Shown: positions 1-13,644 of the stretch, piece after piece | How the letters are laid out: every line of letters starts with the position of its first letter | Position numbering within the stretch: the stretch's first letter is position 1 | Assembly (NCBI GenBank): GCA_963576735.1 | Contig: OY755177.1 | Span: 13,702,001 to 13,766,000, forward strand | Direction: 5' to 3' | Length of the DNA stretch: 64,000 nt | Source: Bedellia somnulentella | Lineage: Eukaryota > Arthropoda > Insecta > Lepidoptera > Bedelliidae | Program-made: the position numbers and the translations under genes | The notes under the pieces: generated by a model | Database searches by the model: none | What the model was told of the DNA's origin: nothing | What the model saw: the letters and a program-made list of their open reading frames with translations, nothing else

Positions 1-698
1 GCACTGAAATATGCCGTAATAATATAAAATATATACATCAATAAAAACGTTTTTAATACAATATAGCAAATTATTACGTTTGTGGCGCTTATAAAACACA
101 AACAAAAATATAAATATCAGCGCGATGTTTCATTGCTTACTTAAAGCTATTTGCATTGGTCATTCGTATCTTGTGTAATATCGTCTGCATCAATTTCATT
201 ACCGTCAATAGTTGTTTCATAAACGTTTGTTACTTTCGAACTGACGACAACAGATCTCTGGATATTCACGCATCATTTGGACACCACTCGTTAGTCTCAA
301 CTTTTACGTAATGAACAGCGATTACAAGTAGAAGAACAAAACTGAGCTCGTATTTTATCTAACATTGCAAATATTTAAACTTACACCCTAAACTGGATTA
401 CTTAATAAATCAAAACAAATAAACAAGTGTGACTTTGAGTCAAAAGGTTACGTCTTTCGTACGAAAACTTATCACGCGCCAACATAGTGAAAATGATCAT
501 CTTCATGGCTATCAATATTTAAGTTAATCCTCAAAGATCCAATACGCATCTGTTCATAGTTTAGAATTTATAAGACATTTAACGCTGCTATAAGTAAATA
601 TAAAGAAAAAAGGGGTTTGAAATTTATATAAATAAACAAATATATACGGATATATTACACATGAATTCTCTACAGCATAATCATTATTAGCTTATAAA
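1..698. other. AT-rich non-coding sequence
   Basis: No open frame with protein-like composition, no RNA gene and no recognisable repeat was seen here. Confidence 0.6.
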
Positions 699-935
699 CG
701 ACCACCGCTGGACATAGGCTTCCTCTAAAGTATTCTGTAACAACCGGTCCTGCGCTGCCGTCATCCATTGGCTTCCCGCGATTTTCAGCAAGTCGTTGGT
801 CTACCTTGTACTACCCAAATGATATCTTCCGGTACGTATTCGCCACTCCAGAACCTTCGAGCCACAAAATCCATCGGTTCTGCCTTCAATGTACCAACCA
901 TATTGCCACTTCAGTCAGCAACCTTTTGGAATACA
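699..935 (-). mobile_element. LINE 3' fragment, reverse transcriptase C-terminus
   Basis: The minus strand reads as the very C-terminal part of a non-LTR retrotransposon polyprotein, the common lepidopteran tail with words such as SQWMTAAQDRL and EEAYVQRW. At least one in-frame stop (between STR and TNDLL) shows that it is dead. Only the last ~75 codons remain, as usual for 5'-truncated LINE insertions. A shorter fragment with the same terminus lies at about 21566-21592, and a relative in the + direction at about 45895-45975. The family is recognised from its protein tail; the clade is inferred. Confidence 0.75.
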
Positions 936-3900
936 TGCCTTCTATTATATGAAAATAAAACGATCCAATACTAAACTATGCCCCACGTGAAAGGCATCTT
1001 ATCCAATAGGAGCACGATGGTAATTAGCGTCACTCATTCAGAGCGGGGACTCAAATAAATAAATGATCGAAGATCAAATAAAGAGAAGACCATACCACAA
1101 ACCATAACCACCACTAAATAAGAAAACTTGGATGCGAGATCGGAGACCAAAGCTGCTGGAGTAACAGTTTCATAATATATTTTTACAACACGTAGAGAAT
1201 CCTGATGCAACTCCAATCATAGATATAAAAACAACAAGGTCTTTTACTTCAAATAACGAAAAATACTAAAGAAGTATGACAAATACAAGTTAGGAGAATA
1301 TCTACGTCTGGCTAAGAAATAAAGAAAAAACAAACAGCAATTTAAATAGTATAAGATAATAAGTTGCTAATCGCATCGCCATGTGACAACAGGTTCCTTA
1401 TCTGCTACAAAAGACCGCAGTAGAGTAGTATTTCAGTATGTTTATATATCTACCACTGAAAGTAAATAGCCATGAGATAACTGAAACAATACCGAAATAT
1501 TCGAGATAAGAATAAAGTGTTTATGAACTTTGATCACACATTGTATACAAGACTCACGTGCGTGACCAAAATAATGCAATCATAGCAATCAAATTTGAAT
1601 TCCAACACAACAGTGAAATGTATGATATAAATGGCGTATCTATACTATCGAAGATTTGATCAGTTTTATATACTGCTAATTCTGATTCTTTTATATATAA
1701 GGCAACACTTGGAAGCACAAGGACACTGCGGGACAGGGTAGCCACTAAATATGGATGGGGGGCGAATTAATAGTGAACAATAGGCATGATGACAACAAGT
1801 AAATTTCATTGAAATAATTTGTGTGTATATTATTACAAAATTCCTTATTCTAAGACTCTGATTTTTTTCATGATTAAAAGCAAGATGAATATTATAATCG
1901 ATAAAATAAAATGGCTAAATACGGCAATCCGCCATGAAATGTTGAACGCCAATCAGAGCGCATGACGTCACGTTAGAGTTCTTTCTCTTTGTTTACATTT
2001 GGATTACTTAAGATAATACACACTCGTTCGCTTTTTTAATTAAATACACCGTTATTGTTTTGTTATTAACTTCAATTTCTTTTGTGTAAATTGATTGCGC
2101 TAAATTCAGTTATTTCCATAACATCCATAAGGATTTACAAAGGCTTCCAGCGCAAATTTACCAAGAATCGACTTGATAATGCCAGAAACGTTTCTGGCAT
2201 CAAACAAAGATTTCTGTTCGGCAGAATTTAGAAATTTTAAAACTTCCATGTAAGTTTTGTGTATTATACAGTTAATTAATTATTAAAACCATAAAAATAA
2301 ATAGCTATTGTACATATTTCAGTATAACATTCAATATTATAATTTGAGGTTATGTTTATGTTAAATATTTCTTTTTGCAATTAAATATTTACATATTTAG
2401 AATTTGGTAACTGAAAATGAAATAAAATACCTTTTTAATAGCTCATTAAGGATTTGATAACAGTAAGTAACAGTGAGTAAGAGAATCATAACCTCCAAAA
2501 AGTTTGAATATGTATACTTCTTCCTATAAAATTAGCTTATAATGAATTTAGCAACAAAATTATACAAAATAAAAAGGAAATACTTACGTCAAAGTGATCT
2601 TCACAAAAATAAAGCTGTGTAAAGCCACTTCTTTCTTAATTTCTTATCGAAAGGAACGAAAATATATAACTTCTCATAAGTTTTTATGGACGTATGAGTA
2701 CCCAGAGGGACGGAAAACCACCTATATGCTTTTGAAGTCATGTTTTAATGTAAAAATTTGTGAAATGTCCAAATTAAATATGAATTCGATAATGTTTACA
2801 TATACCGAATGTTCCTTGTACTCTATAGTGACGTAAGCAAGCGAAGCCATGACACTTTGACGCGTTTTGGTGCAAATTTTAAATTTACGAATCAAAAATT
2901 ATTTTTTAAGTACTAAACCTAAATTTTCCGCAGAAATATTATGTTTATTACAATTCATATATATTTCCAAATATTATAGAACAGTTTCTCAAAATTTGTC
3001 ATCATGCCTATTGAAATGCTATATGGCTTATGGTAACCTGCTTTTGTATCTGCTCTGTACATCATCATATATTCTAGATAAAATAAAAAAAAACTGTTGG
3101 AAAAATGATAAAAACCTAATCCTAAGAAATTCTAATGCTAAGTATGGAAATGTATCCACTAAATTAACCTTTATTGGCATAGGAAATTTTGTTTTTCCGG
3201 GAATCCATATGGAAAAAGGCTATACGATTTGTTTCGTTTATCCCAAAGGGAAAAATAACACTCTCTCTGTTATCAAGCATAAATATAAGGTGCACAGCTT
3301 TGCTATAACTTTTACTACTTCGATCGTTTCATAATATAAATTAATAAATTCTAATGCGTAGATGGATAATTTATTACATATAAAAAGCTCTGGCTACCTC
3401 TTTATAGGATTTATAGCCGTGAGTATAGTTAAGTAGGTATGAAGTAAAACATCTTCATTAAATAACTGTTCAAAGATGCTTTAAAGCAAGTGACCTGGCT
3501 GTTTCGAAATAACGGTACGAAACAATCTTTTAATAACTCGATTGCAGTTGTCAACCTTACTGTATTATTCATTGAGAATCATTGCCCAACATAACTTTTA
3601 CGTGCTAGTACCGAATGCAGACTCAAAGCGGTTACGTAAAGTACGGTTTGTCAAAGTGTCGCAACGTTCGGAGATCACTTCACTCGTGGAGTTGCCTTCG
3701 ACCGGCGATGGACTAACTGACAAATCATCGGACTCATTCCAATACTTACAGAACAACACGAATTAGAAAGATAATACGCCTTGTCAGATTTGACCTATCT
3801 ATACATGAAAAGATTTTGGCATATCTAAATTATTACTGAGAATTCAATGACGATTTATTTATCGGATTAACATGTTTAAATAATCTATGCTTTACATGAC

Positions 3901-4533
3901 TAATCAACTAAGTGAAAATTGTTCTAACACAGATTGTTATAATATTAAACGGTTTTGAGGTAAAATTAAAAACTCGGTTTTTACTTAGAAAGTCCATAAA
4001 TGTTTTGAGATGTGTTTTCCAATACAAGCTAAATATTAACAATAGCAACATTACCGTCCTAGTTTCAGCTACAGCCAACGTCAAAACTAGATAAACTAGT
4101 GTCGCAAAGTAACAGCTAATCAAGTGTTCTACATTATAAATAAACACACTACACTTTATCGCATTTTTATTGGTTTTCATGTGAGTTCTAAGTGAAATAA
4201 AATGGCTAAATAGTTACAAAATGTCATTTTGAGCGAGGCTTTTCAGTCTTAAACTTTTTGTTTAAATTTTAATATGATTAAAAGGACATCCTAAAATAAT
4301 ATTTTTATTGCCAGGAGAAGGCTCTAAAAGAAAATGTAGGTATCGGTGCCGTCCATTGAACTCATTTCATTGTGAAACGGTTGATTACATCTCAGCAGTG
4401 TTTGTGTAATACACAACACAGCACAGCACTCGCCAAATCAATGCTCAAAAAGTATGCAAATGGATTACGACATAATTACTCTATATTAAATTCTTGTATA
4501 ACACAATCAAACTATCAGATTTGAAGTGCCTAA
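936..4533. other. AT-rich intergenic sequence with one candidate exon
   Basis: Mostly low-complexity AT-rich DNA. A 155-codon open frame at 2867-3334 has the Asn/Lys/Ile/Tyr-rich composition expected by chance in such DNA. A short inverted motif (ACGTCAAAGTG near 2586 and its complement near 2852) flanks about 270 bp and could be the ends of a decayed element. The only stretch with coding character is the separate entry at 3621-3766. Confidence 0.5.
3621..3766 (+). CDS. candidate 3'-terminal coding exon, product unknown
   Basis: A possible acceptor (ACCGAATGCAG) is followed by about 48 codons ending at TAG. The peptide is charged and balanced (KRLRKVRFVKVSQRSE, then LVELPSTGDG), less AT-driven than its surroundings, and ends in NNTN. 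The splice would be phase 1: the exon supplies the last two bases of a split codon. It resembles a hydrophilic cytoplasmic tail, but no family was recognised. Upstream exons would lie outside the window or in unrecognised sequence. The candidate at 13645-13862 has the same strand and phase, so the two could be alternative ends of one gene. This rests on composition and splice signals only. Confidence 0.33.
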
Positions 4534-4761
4534 GGGCCAGTTTTTTGATCCGTAGTTAAAAATATAACCATTTGTTACATTGACGTGACATTGACTATAG
4601 TTAAATGTCTAACCAGTAGTCAAATCGTAAATCCATTTTGGTTCGATATTTGACATTAGTTACTCTAACCACGGGTCAAAAAATGCATTTGGCTGATATT
4701 TAACTAATAGTTACGATTTTTAACAAATGGTTGAGTTAACCACGGATCAAAAAACTGGCCC
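4534..4761. mobile_element. MITE with TAA target duplication, PIF/Harbinger type
   Basis: The 228-bp element begins GGGCCAGTTTTTTGATCCGT and ends with the complement, so the terminal inverted repeats run about 25 bp with one mismatch, then continue imperfectly (AACCATTTGTTA on both sides). It is flanked by TAA at 4531-4533 and 4762-4764. A 3-bp TWA duplication with G-rich ends is typical of PIF/Harbinger MITEs. No coding sequence is present. Confidence 0.8.
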
Positions 4762-4904
4762 TAAGTTTCCTATTAAACCGAACATACGTAGTTCGTCTAT
4801 TTAAGGTTAGTAAGATGTTATTAAACGATAGAATATACAAATAAAATACAGAGATAAAATAGCAACAAAATCGCCTAATTATTGGGGCTTTATCTGAGGT
4901 CACT

Positions 4905-5165
4905 TACTTACTCCGTTGGTTCAGCGACCCAAAATGGGTCTTGTTGGCCTCAGGCTCAAGAAGTCGCCACTGGTGCTGCCTGAAGTTCGCGCAGGTCGTT
5001 TCTGACTTCGTACTTCCATCGATATTTTGGTCGTCCAACTGGTCTTCGACCGCTTGGTCTTCCAAAGTAGACCTTCTTGATCGCCTGATTCTTCCCCATC
5101 TTCTCTAGGTGACTAAGCCAGCGGAGTCGGTGGGACTTCAGCCGATGATCGCTGCGGACCTGAAA
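4905..5165 (-). mobile_element. RTE-like LINE 3' fragment
   Basis: The minus strand encodes a typical RT C-terminus: RLKSHRLRWLSHLEKMGKN, then FGRPSGRRPVGRPKYRWKYE and NDLRELQ. A stop then breaks the frame, and the expected final words (THFGSLSQR-like) are only traceable. It is a different subfamily from the main LINE at 16-19 kb. Short, 5'-truncated and inactive. Confidence 0.8.
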
Positions 5166-8100
5166 TCAAGTATTTATTAATAAAAAAGTAGATAAAAGAA
5201 GTATTTTGTACTTCACAATAGTATTAAACTTTACTTTTGAATTTTTATCATATGTCTTGAATAGTCTGTTGCTTTCTCATACTCAAAATAGATTTTGTCA
5301 ATTTTGCGGGCTGAAGAGACATCTAAAACCAGCGATTGGCCCGTGGGATCAAGAATGAAACCTCTCTAATTAAACTTAAACTCTAAGTAAACCTTTTAAG
5401 AAAATTAGGCTTTGAACTTATAAATTAAAATGCATTGAATTATTTGTAACAATCTATTTTGACACACAAAAAAAACACAATCATTCTTCGGCATGAATGC
5501 AGACTATGTGCTTAAACAGAACTTTAAAGGCGCAAATAGAAAAAACGTGTAATTCTGACCATTTATTTTAGATATCGCCATTAAGGCAACATGTTTTTCA
5601 AGTCTATAGCATCGCAATATCACGGTTATAATTGATATCAGCTCGAGGAGGCGACAAAATATCATTTATCTGTGAAAATATTTATAGTGTATTTAGAGCG
5701 TTATCTTGTGAACATAATATCCCGTGTCCTCATCATTGGCTAACGCGTATTTTACTCATGCTTGCGCAATTGTATGTGTGTGCATGAGAGCGTGTATCTG
5801 CTGATAAATGATAAGATATTAATCATAGCGAAATCAATATTCTGAATCATATCATAATCATACTCAATTCTTTAACCATTACAGTCGTTAGAATTAAATC
5901 TATAATATAGAGATCAAAAGTCTATCATAGACACTATAGACATAGTACAGTACAGTTCGAGTTTTGAGTTTCTATTACAGAAAAAATACATGAAAAAATA
6001 AAATGTAACATTTACGAAATTAAACTAAGAATAAAGATTTAAATCTAAATATCGCGAAACAAACATACCAAATTCTTAAATTGAGATGACGTTAAAAACA
6101 TCGAATCATTAACAACCAATATTTGGGCGCGGTCAACGAAAAGCCAACCCACAATTAATAATGTTAGACTACTAACACTTAGATTGCTTTTAGCGTTATA
6201 GGTTACACACTTCGTTTAAAAAACAGAAATGTTTTAGAAAGTCAAATGAGACGATATGTCCATTTGATTGTATCTTCCATGCCGCTTACGGTACTCGAGT
6301 AATATGCGGCGAAGCCTCGTAGGCAGAGAAACTCCGTAACACAAATATCGCGTTGAGTTCATAACAATTGAAAAAGTGATTTAAATATGAGCACATCCGC
6401 ACATCATTCGGTCACGGCTTTGCATTACATTACTAACCAATCTGATTTCTAATAGCCATTTATACCGACTTTTTTGTATTCTATGCTAAATATAAATAAA
6501 TAAATGCTAATACCGACATTGATTGCTATGAATCTATGGGATTCAAGACAGTATAATTCGGTAAGAAAAGTTTAGATACTTAAATTATTGTTGTAAATAA
6601 TTACTGTAGCAAAGACAATTGTTTAACTCTCATTTGAATATTTTTATTATTTCAAGTAACTTACCACTGAATTGTGATTTTTAAAGATACCTTTGTGGAC
6701 AACAAAATACAAAGTAAAATAAAAACCGACCAAGTGCGAATCAGGTTGCTCCTTAAGGTTCCATTATCCGAATCCTTCTGATATGAAGCCGAGGGCTAGA
6801 CTTTTATTTATAGTATTACCGAAAGTCGTCTCCACAGATACAGGTTCTGTCTAGCCAATTAAATACAGAATAAAAATCCAAACAACAAGCGCAAATTACT
6901 TTCAAACAAAAGATTAAAACAAAACCCGTAGTTTACGGTGGATAGGTTTGAATCAAAACCTCGATATTTCTCGTTCTGAAGAGCAAATTACACCAACAAT
7001 TTGTACTTAATAGGCGTAATTGCTGATCGGTATCATTCACAAAAGATATCTTTTTTACTAAATTGAAGACCAAGTAAAGGTATGTTGTGGCGAACAGGCC
7101 AATGTTTCTATTAAATAGAAGTACTTTTAGGTATCGAAAAATTACGTGTCGATATAAAGAACGTGGATACCCACATTGAGATAATGTTTTATGTCATTTA
7201 TTCGTTTTATGGACAAAGGATTATTATTATTAAAGATATTAATTGATTAAGTTATTATCAGAGATAACTTGGACTAAATAGGCAAAACATATTGTACATT
7301 TATAAAACAACCCTTTCAATTGCACAATGTCAAATAACACTTAAAGATGACTGTTCATATAATACATACAACATTTAAAACATTGACGTTTTTAATACTT
7401 TCAATTTGTTCATTAGTATGGAAACTAAATAATTAAATCCACTTCTACTGTATTAACAAAGCTCTCAACCATTTAAAGATTTATATCAAATGTAAACTTT
7501 TCACAGTCGCACAGTTTGTAGCTCTCCGTAGACGTTAAACGCGTGACGTCATTGAAAACTCGTAGACGGTTACGCCTGCTACGAAATTGGCGTAGGCGTT
7601 TAATTACGCCCGCCCGCACATGTTGTAGGTAGACGAAACCTTTGCCCTCGTATTGTGATGTAAACCGAATTTCGTTTGGTAAACAACAGTAATGTGACAT
7701 TCTATGCTCAGTGATTAATTGATTTGCACTTCATCTGCTCCGTAACTGGAAAGTTGTTCTAATAGGTCAACAAGTGGGTTTTCACTGGTATTTTATAAAT
7801 CTTTTAGTAATAAAATTTACTTTAACTCTTTAGGCAAAGAAATTACTTACTAAAAATGGTAAATAAAATTGGACGAAAAAAAAAACAACTTATTAAAAAG
7901 AACTATCAATAACAATCACAATACAACCCGGAACTGCTCTCTGTAATCCATTGATATAGCGGTAAAATTAGTAATAAATACTCCACGTGTTTTGCGCAAA
8001 AAATTCAGCAATGAAAATAATCAGATCACTCAATAATATGCTAACTGTACAAAATATTGTTAGTAGGAGACACGATATAACACAACGATTTCAAATAGTA

Positions 8101-9186
8101 GTTGGCTTCGTTTAAGATATTTTTTTTTATTTTCATAGTATTACGCTGTTAGAAGTGGAACATCGATGCCAACCTGTCTTTATTATCTGGATAAATTTGT
8201 TGCAACAATCTATCCTTTGAATACTGCAACTATTTCAGACCCCTGTGTTACATTAAATTTTATGTCCAGTATCCGAATTGCTTTACATTTTCTTTTAACA
8301 AATTTTCTAGATACTCGAATTAATAACAAAATCCACGTATGTACTCACATAAATATTTAGTTGATATACTTAAGTATATGGACTAAATTAACACTTGAAC
8401 GCTTCATTAAGTTTTAGACAAGCAATAATTCAGAATTAGTGACCGGAACCTACCGACGCCTTAAAAAGTCTAGTATCAAAAAGCGTAAGTTAACATTTAA
8501 ATCCTACTAAAATAATACAGTTACTAAATCAAGTAATCACAAATGTGTTTTCAAGTTAGGTACCGCAGCCACCAATAAAACTTAATCTAACCAAAAAAAA
8601 ATTTAAATAATTTTCTGCGTAAGCTTAAGGATGTGATGATTGTCCTTAGTTAAAGTTGAAAGATGTGATTAGATTAGGTGTGTTACGAACATAATATTAG
8701 CATAAATCTCACGCGTTGCCTCCGAAAACTGGTTATAAGCAAAGCGCGAATTGACTCGGACTCGTGTTTTTACTTATGTTTTATCTAATTGTTTGATACG
8801 GTCATCCAACTTACAACGAATTCAACAAAGCTTCTGATTTTGTGAGAACTTCTTTTAGATACATTAATATGTTCGCACTTATAGAATATACTTTTTGTAC
8901 GTTTCCATATAAATTGTGGGAATAGATTAACCGATCGGAACGACTATAAAAATGAACTTACATGAAATTAGCTAGTGATAATACGACGATTTAAACATTA
9001 GTTCGTGGAATATAAAAATTACTGGATACAGTTTGTTTGAAATAAGATCAATAATTAGCTAACACAACTTAGTAATGCCTAATTGGTAATGTTCAAACTG
9101 CAGGCAACATACAAACCTAATCACTTTTCAATTGATAACATACTTTTACTCACACTATTTACCATAGGGTTAGAAAGAGATACACC
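5166..9186. other. AT-rich intergenic sequence
   Basis: No gene seen. About 6715-6775 (AAACCGACCAAGTGCGAATC) resembles a repeat common in lepidopteran genomes, here decayed. Remaining open frames are short and AT-driven. Confidence 0.5.
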
Positions 9187-9326
9187 CGATTTCTGAATTG
9201 AGTATTCAAGCTGAGAACGACTTAAGTATCGTTTTGTCTCATTCAGTTGTTAAGATTTCAATGCGACAGAACGATACTTCAGTTGTTCTCAGCTGGAATT
9301 CAAAAATCAACTCAATTCAGAAATCG
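9187..9326. repeat. foldback (hairpin) element, ~140 bp
   Basis: The left arm starting CGATTTCTGAATTGAG is complementary to the right arm ending in its complement. Pairing continues inward through AAGCTGAGAAC and AAGTATCGTTTTGTC for roughly 65 bp with mismatches, leaving a small loop. No clear target duplication was found, so the superfamily is unknown. A chance open frame (9198-9440) crosses it. Confidence 0.7.
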
Positions 9327-12300
9327 GTCGATAATCGATCGCCCCATTTTACGATCCTGAGTAGCCTCCCACGATTTCGATCCAGTCATCCCCTTGTACC
9401 AACTATTTTCCTTTACACAATAAAACCCAATGAAGTTTAACTATAGTTTAGGGAACTAAACATTGAAATTGCATAGGAATGATATAGTAACAAGTGACCG
9501 ACCAACCTGTCAGCCGACACGTTGAACCGAGCAATTGTCGGTGCTTTGCCGTGTCAATAAACTTGATTCGTTGATTCGAAAGTGGAAGACGCTCCGACTT
9601 ACATAAGCAGGCAACAATGCGAGCCGCGGCAAGCCTCACTGCCGCATGCAAAGATTTTTTAACGTAGATCAGACATCTCTTTAGTGTTTTATTTGGTTTG
9701 ATCAAACAATTATCGCTGTTTCATTTGAGACCTTTTTTTCTACAAGTTGAATTCCCATTTATATTTTCATTTTAATTTTAATGAGTACTAAATCTCTTAA
9801 TAGGTTATTTTAGTGATTTAGTGTTTGAGGATTTTTGTTGTTGTTGGTTATAATTTATCAAAATATATTTATTGCCCAGCTAATGAACATTCGAGTATTG
9901 AAAGATCACTCTTCTAATACATTTAATTTTAATAGTTTAAAATATTAAAATAAGGATTCACTACAAACACTACAACACAAAAGATACCATTGTATACCTT
10001 CTTGCAGTCATTATGTAATAAATTTTCGTTAAGTTCGTTAAGTTGCTTATCTAAGTGATGAAATAATCTTTGGCTGAGATATTTGCCATACATCCATCCC
10101 AACAGCACGAACATAGTTCTAGCGGTCCAGTTATTTACAAAACCGCTATCTATATCTTTCCAATTGAGGAATTAAACACATTGTTATTGGATTTAGTCAT
10201 TGCCATGAACAACAAAATTATTATGAACGTAGCTTTAGAAATATTATAGGACTAATAAACTGAAAATAGTAGTTTTATTTTGATATGAGAAAGCCCAACT
10301 GAAAATAAAGAGTAAATATATGTCATATTTAACACTGGCGATTTCAAAGGAAAACTCTTAGTGCTTAATTAAGTGTGAGCATATTTATTAATATATATGT
10401 TATTTACTGACCGTACACTGTCATGGTCATGACAATAAGTAATGGAAAAAACAATTAATATCACAAACTAAATCAGTTAAAAAAAAATCGGATTATTAAG
10501 TCGTTTCAGTGGGGTCAATAAAGTAGACAAAAGCAGTAAAAGCAGACGGTTCACTTGATCGGCCTCAAATACAAACTCCACGGTGAGTTTATTAATTAAG
10601 GCGACCGACCTTGTGGGCCCGAGCATCTACGGACAGAGGTCGAGGAGTGAGGAGGGAGTCGGACGGAGCGAGGTGACACTATAACTCTACTATCGCCGTC
10701 TCGTTCGGTCGACGCGCGCCGTCTCAATGACCTTCCGTTATCTGCACTGGGATTGTCGACGACTTATCAACTGATTTGTCTTTTTGTACCGTTTTATTTG
10801 GATTGCTTTGCGCTTTTTATGATCTCATGTATGAAACTCATATTTATTTTTAATTTTTATTATTTTGATCTAACGCTGTTTCTTTTAAATTAAGTATGCT
10901 TTTTAAATAAGGAATTCAATACCAATTTTCGAACACTCAAAATAATTAATTCGTAATTTGAAGCATGTAATGCTAATATGGCGTTACGAGGAAAATTCAT
11001 ATTAACCATTCTCAATGACGTATCAAACTAACACTAACAAAAGTAAACGAATACGCAAATCAAAGAGTAGCCGAAAACAATCACACAGAAGAGAATACCT
11101 GATATCAAACGAAACCGCACCTTAAGCTCATTGTCAAACCGATTACTATAAACAAACAAGGCAGAACGCGGTTGGAATCTTGTCGAACAGGCGCATTCGA
11201 GCGTTGACTTATTGTTAGTAGACGATTTTGTCTCTTATAGTATTTAAGAAATTTGAACTCTGTTACCAGTTAGATACAGGCGTGAATAAATGTGGAGTGT
11301 TGGTGTAGAAGTAGACAGGTAAGGCACGGGCGCCGCGCCGCTCTCACGCACACATGTGAACTTCGGCTCTACCATAAATAAAAGATTCCTTCAGAAACAA
11401 TTGTTGCGTAGAGGTGAATGTAGACGCGGCTAATCGCTCTGGCAGCCGATCACGAAAGTAGGTGACCGCTTGTGATTGACGGTGTTTCGAAACCTCACCA
11501 TTCGATGACATTTACACACCTAGCGGACAATAAGCTAAACCTTCAATTATGAAATGAATTCTACTGTTTGCTGTTCTTTTACGTTGCATCATAATCATAA
11601 CAAAATGTTTTCAATATGCATTACAGGTTATTGTTTAATATTAAAAATAAGATCGATATTTTCCTATTTTTGAATCAAACCGTTTATTTTAACAGTAACA
11701 TTATAATGAAATAAAATGAAAAATAGAATCTCGTATTTATGATAAATAATAACAAAAGCGATTCATTTTATGCTAATAATATGTGTGTGTGTGCCTTTCT
11801 ATCACCCATTTCTCTATCTAATTTATTTTTTGTAAGTTTTGTAAGTTAAATAATAAATAAAACTACGCTTATCTTACTATTAAAGTGAATCAATGTCTTA
11901 AAGCTCGTCTCCATAGCCGCTTTGTTCTAAAATAACGCCACCGCCCGCTCTACTTAACAACGCCACACAGACGAGTCAACGTGAAAGAAATACGGTACAG
12001 TAGAGTACGCCATTATGCTTAAATACATCTTTAAGACTTTAGCAATAAGGTTTAAAATACAAACAACTTCATCAATTATGTATATTTGGACTCATAGTAA
12101 GAACTCGTACCGTACACCCACATAAGCAAGATTTCAGCGTTGCTGTTTCAAATGTAGATGTGGGAAAAATTATAATTAAAGAAAATTGTTTATGTTAAAC
12201 GCCCTATTCTGAAATAAAATTCAAAGTTTTTTTTTACTTTTATATATAAGTTTATTTATTGGAAAAGTAACATTTATTTATTTGAACTAAAAAGCTCATT

Positions 12301-13380
12301 AATTATATTAATTAGTCGATAATGATAAAATCATCTCAAATAACAAAAATATATTATAAAGGCAAAAATAGTAATAAAGATAAACAAATGAGAAAATAAT
12401 ATCAAGAAATAGACACAATTATTGTAAGTGCAAGATACATAATAACAAAAAAGAAATGAAAATTACTTGAACACTAAACACTAATCATTTTTTTTATTTT
12501 AGATATATTGATCGCGAATTGTCCATCCTTCATGCATGATATCTGCTAAATTTAGGTACTTAGAAGTAGCTATAAAACGTTTCTATTTTATTCCAAGTAC
12601 CTATATAAATGTAGTAAATATTACATGTAACGTATGGAACATAAAATATAAAGTCTAAAACATAATGTATAAGTAAAAAATAATTTTAAACGACACGAGT
12701 AAATAAAGATGGAGTGAAAACAAAAACAAGTCTCGCCATACCGTTTTACGCATACGTATTAAAATGAAAGCTTATTGAAACAGAGACAAAGCAGCGTGCT
12801 TTCTAGAAATGATAAAACAAAACAGGTGATATCCATAGTCATTCTACGACAAGACTGTAGCTCACTGCCTAGGCATCTATTTGTCAAGTTGCTGGTGAAA
12901 CTTAAGCGATCGTGATTGCCTTCCCCACCGATTACCAGTGCCTAAGCCAACGAAAGTTGAAATGATATACGTATGTCAGTTTTTTGTGAAGCAATTATTA
13001 TTTATTCAACTTCCAGGGATAGTCAATTCCATTTTATTTATATGGCAATTGTCACATGATTAACAGTTGATTAGATTATGAGAAGGGAATAATGGTATAA
13101 ATTACGAAATAGCGCATACGATAGACAAAAAGAAAACAAGTTATATCAGACACTTACCGTCAGTCCCATTATAATTTCAATTTTAGGACCAAAGAGCTCT
13201 AAACAAAAATGAAATCATTTTCATAATCGGTGAATGCATTCTTGGAATTCTAAAAACTAAGAGAACTAATTATCAAAACTAGCGTTGTTAATGGTATGTC
13301 CGTTTGCTATCTCATTCAACTGTATATATATATACGCTAACCGCAACGTATTGTCAATTTACTACTGTATATATTTTTAA
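9327..13380. other. intergenic sequence with a CpG-rich block
   Basis: Mostly AT-rich with no recognised coding exon. About 10590-10760 is unusually GC- and CpG-rich, and about 11320-11350 is a smaller patch just after a strong donor-like CAG/GTAAGG. These could be a remote promoter and untranslated first exon of a + strand gene, but there is no direct evidence. Confidence 0.35.
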
Positions 13381-13603
13381 TATACACATACTTACGGCCA
13401 TAAACCCCATTTAGGGGTAGCCAGAGCTCCTCAGCCATATTTGGAAGTTGATAGGGGACAAGATTGTAGAAATAAAGTATCGTGGTGATGGGTCTCCAAC
13501 CGCATCGCCTTCTAACCACATAATGCCCCATTCCCTTAGTCGCCTCTAACGACACCCGTGGACAGAAAGGGTAGTGACATTCTTAGCGGCGATACGCGGC
13601 ACT
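13381..13603 (-). mobile_element. short non-autonomous retroelement, copy 1
   Basis: On the minus strand the copy starts with a diverged form of the family 5' end (AGAATGTCACTACCC), includes the GTCGTTAGAGGCGACTAAGG block, and ends in GTAAGTATGTGTATA. Family features are described under the copy at 25506-25753. This copy is diverged and carries small internal deletions. Confidence 0.75.
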
Positions 13604-13644
13604 ATATTTTTTTAATGTGTTTCATAAATCGTTTAATCTGCCAG

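Noticed and set aside
2867..3334. 155-codon open frame on the + strand
   Set aside because: Composition is Lys/Asn/Ile/Tyr/Ser-driven as in random AT-rich DNA, it opens at an alternative start codon, and no domain, splice context or family was recognised.
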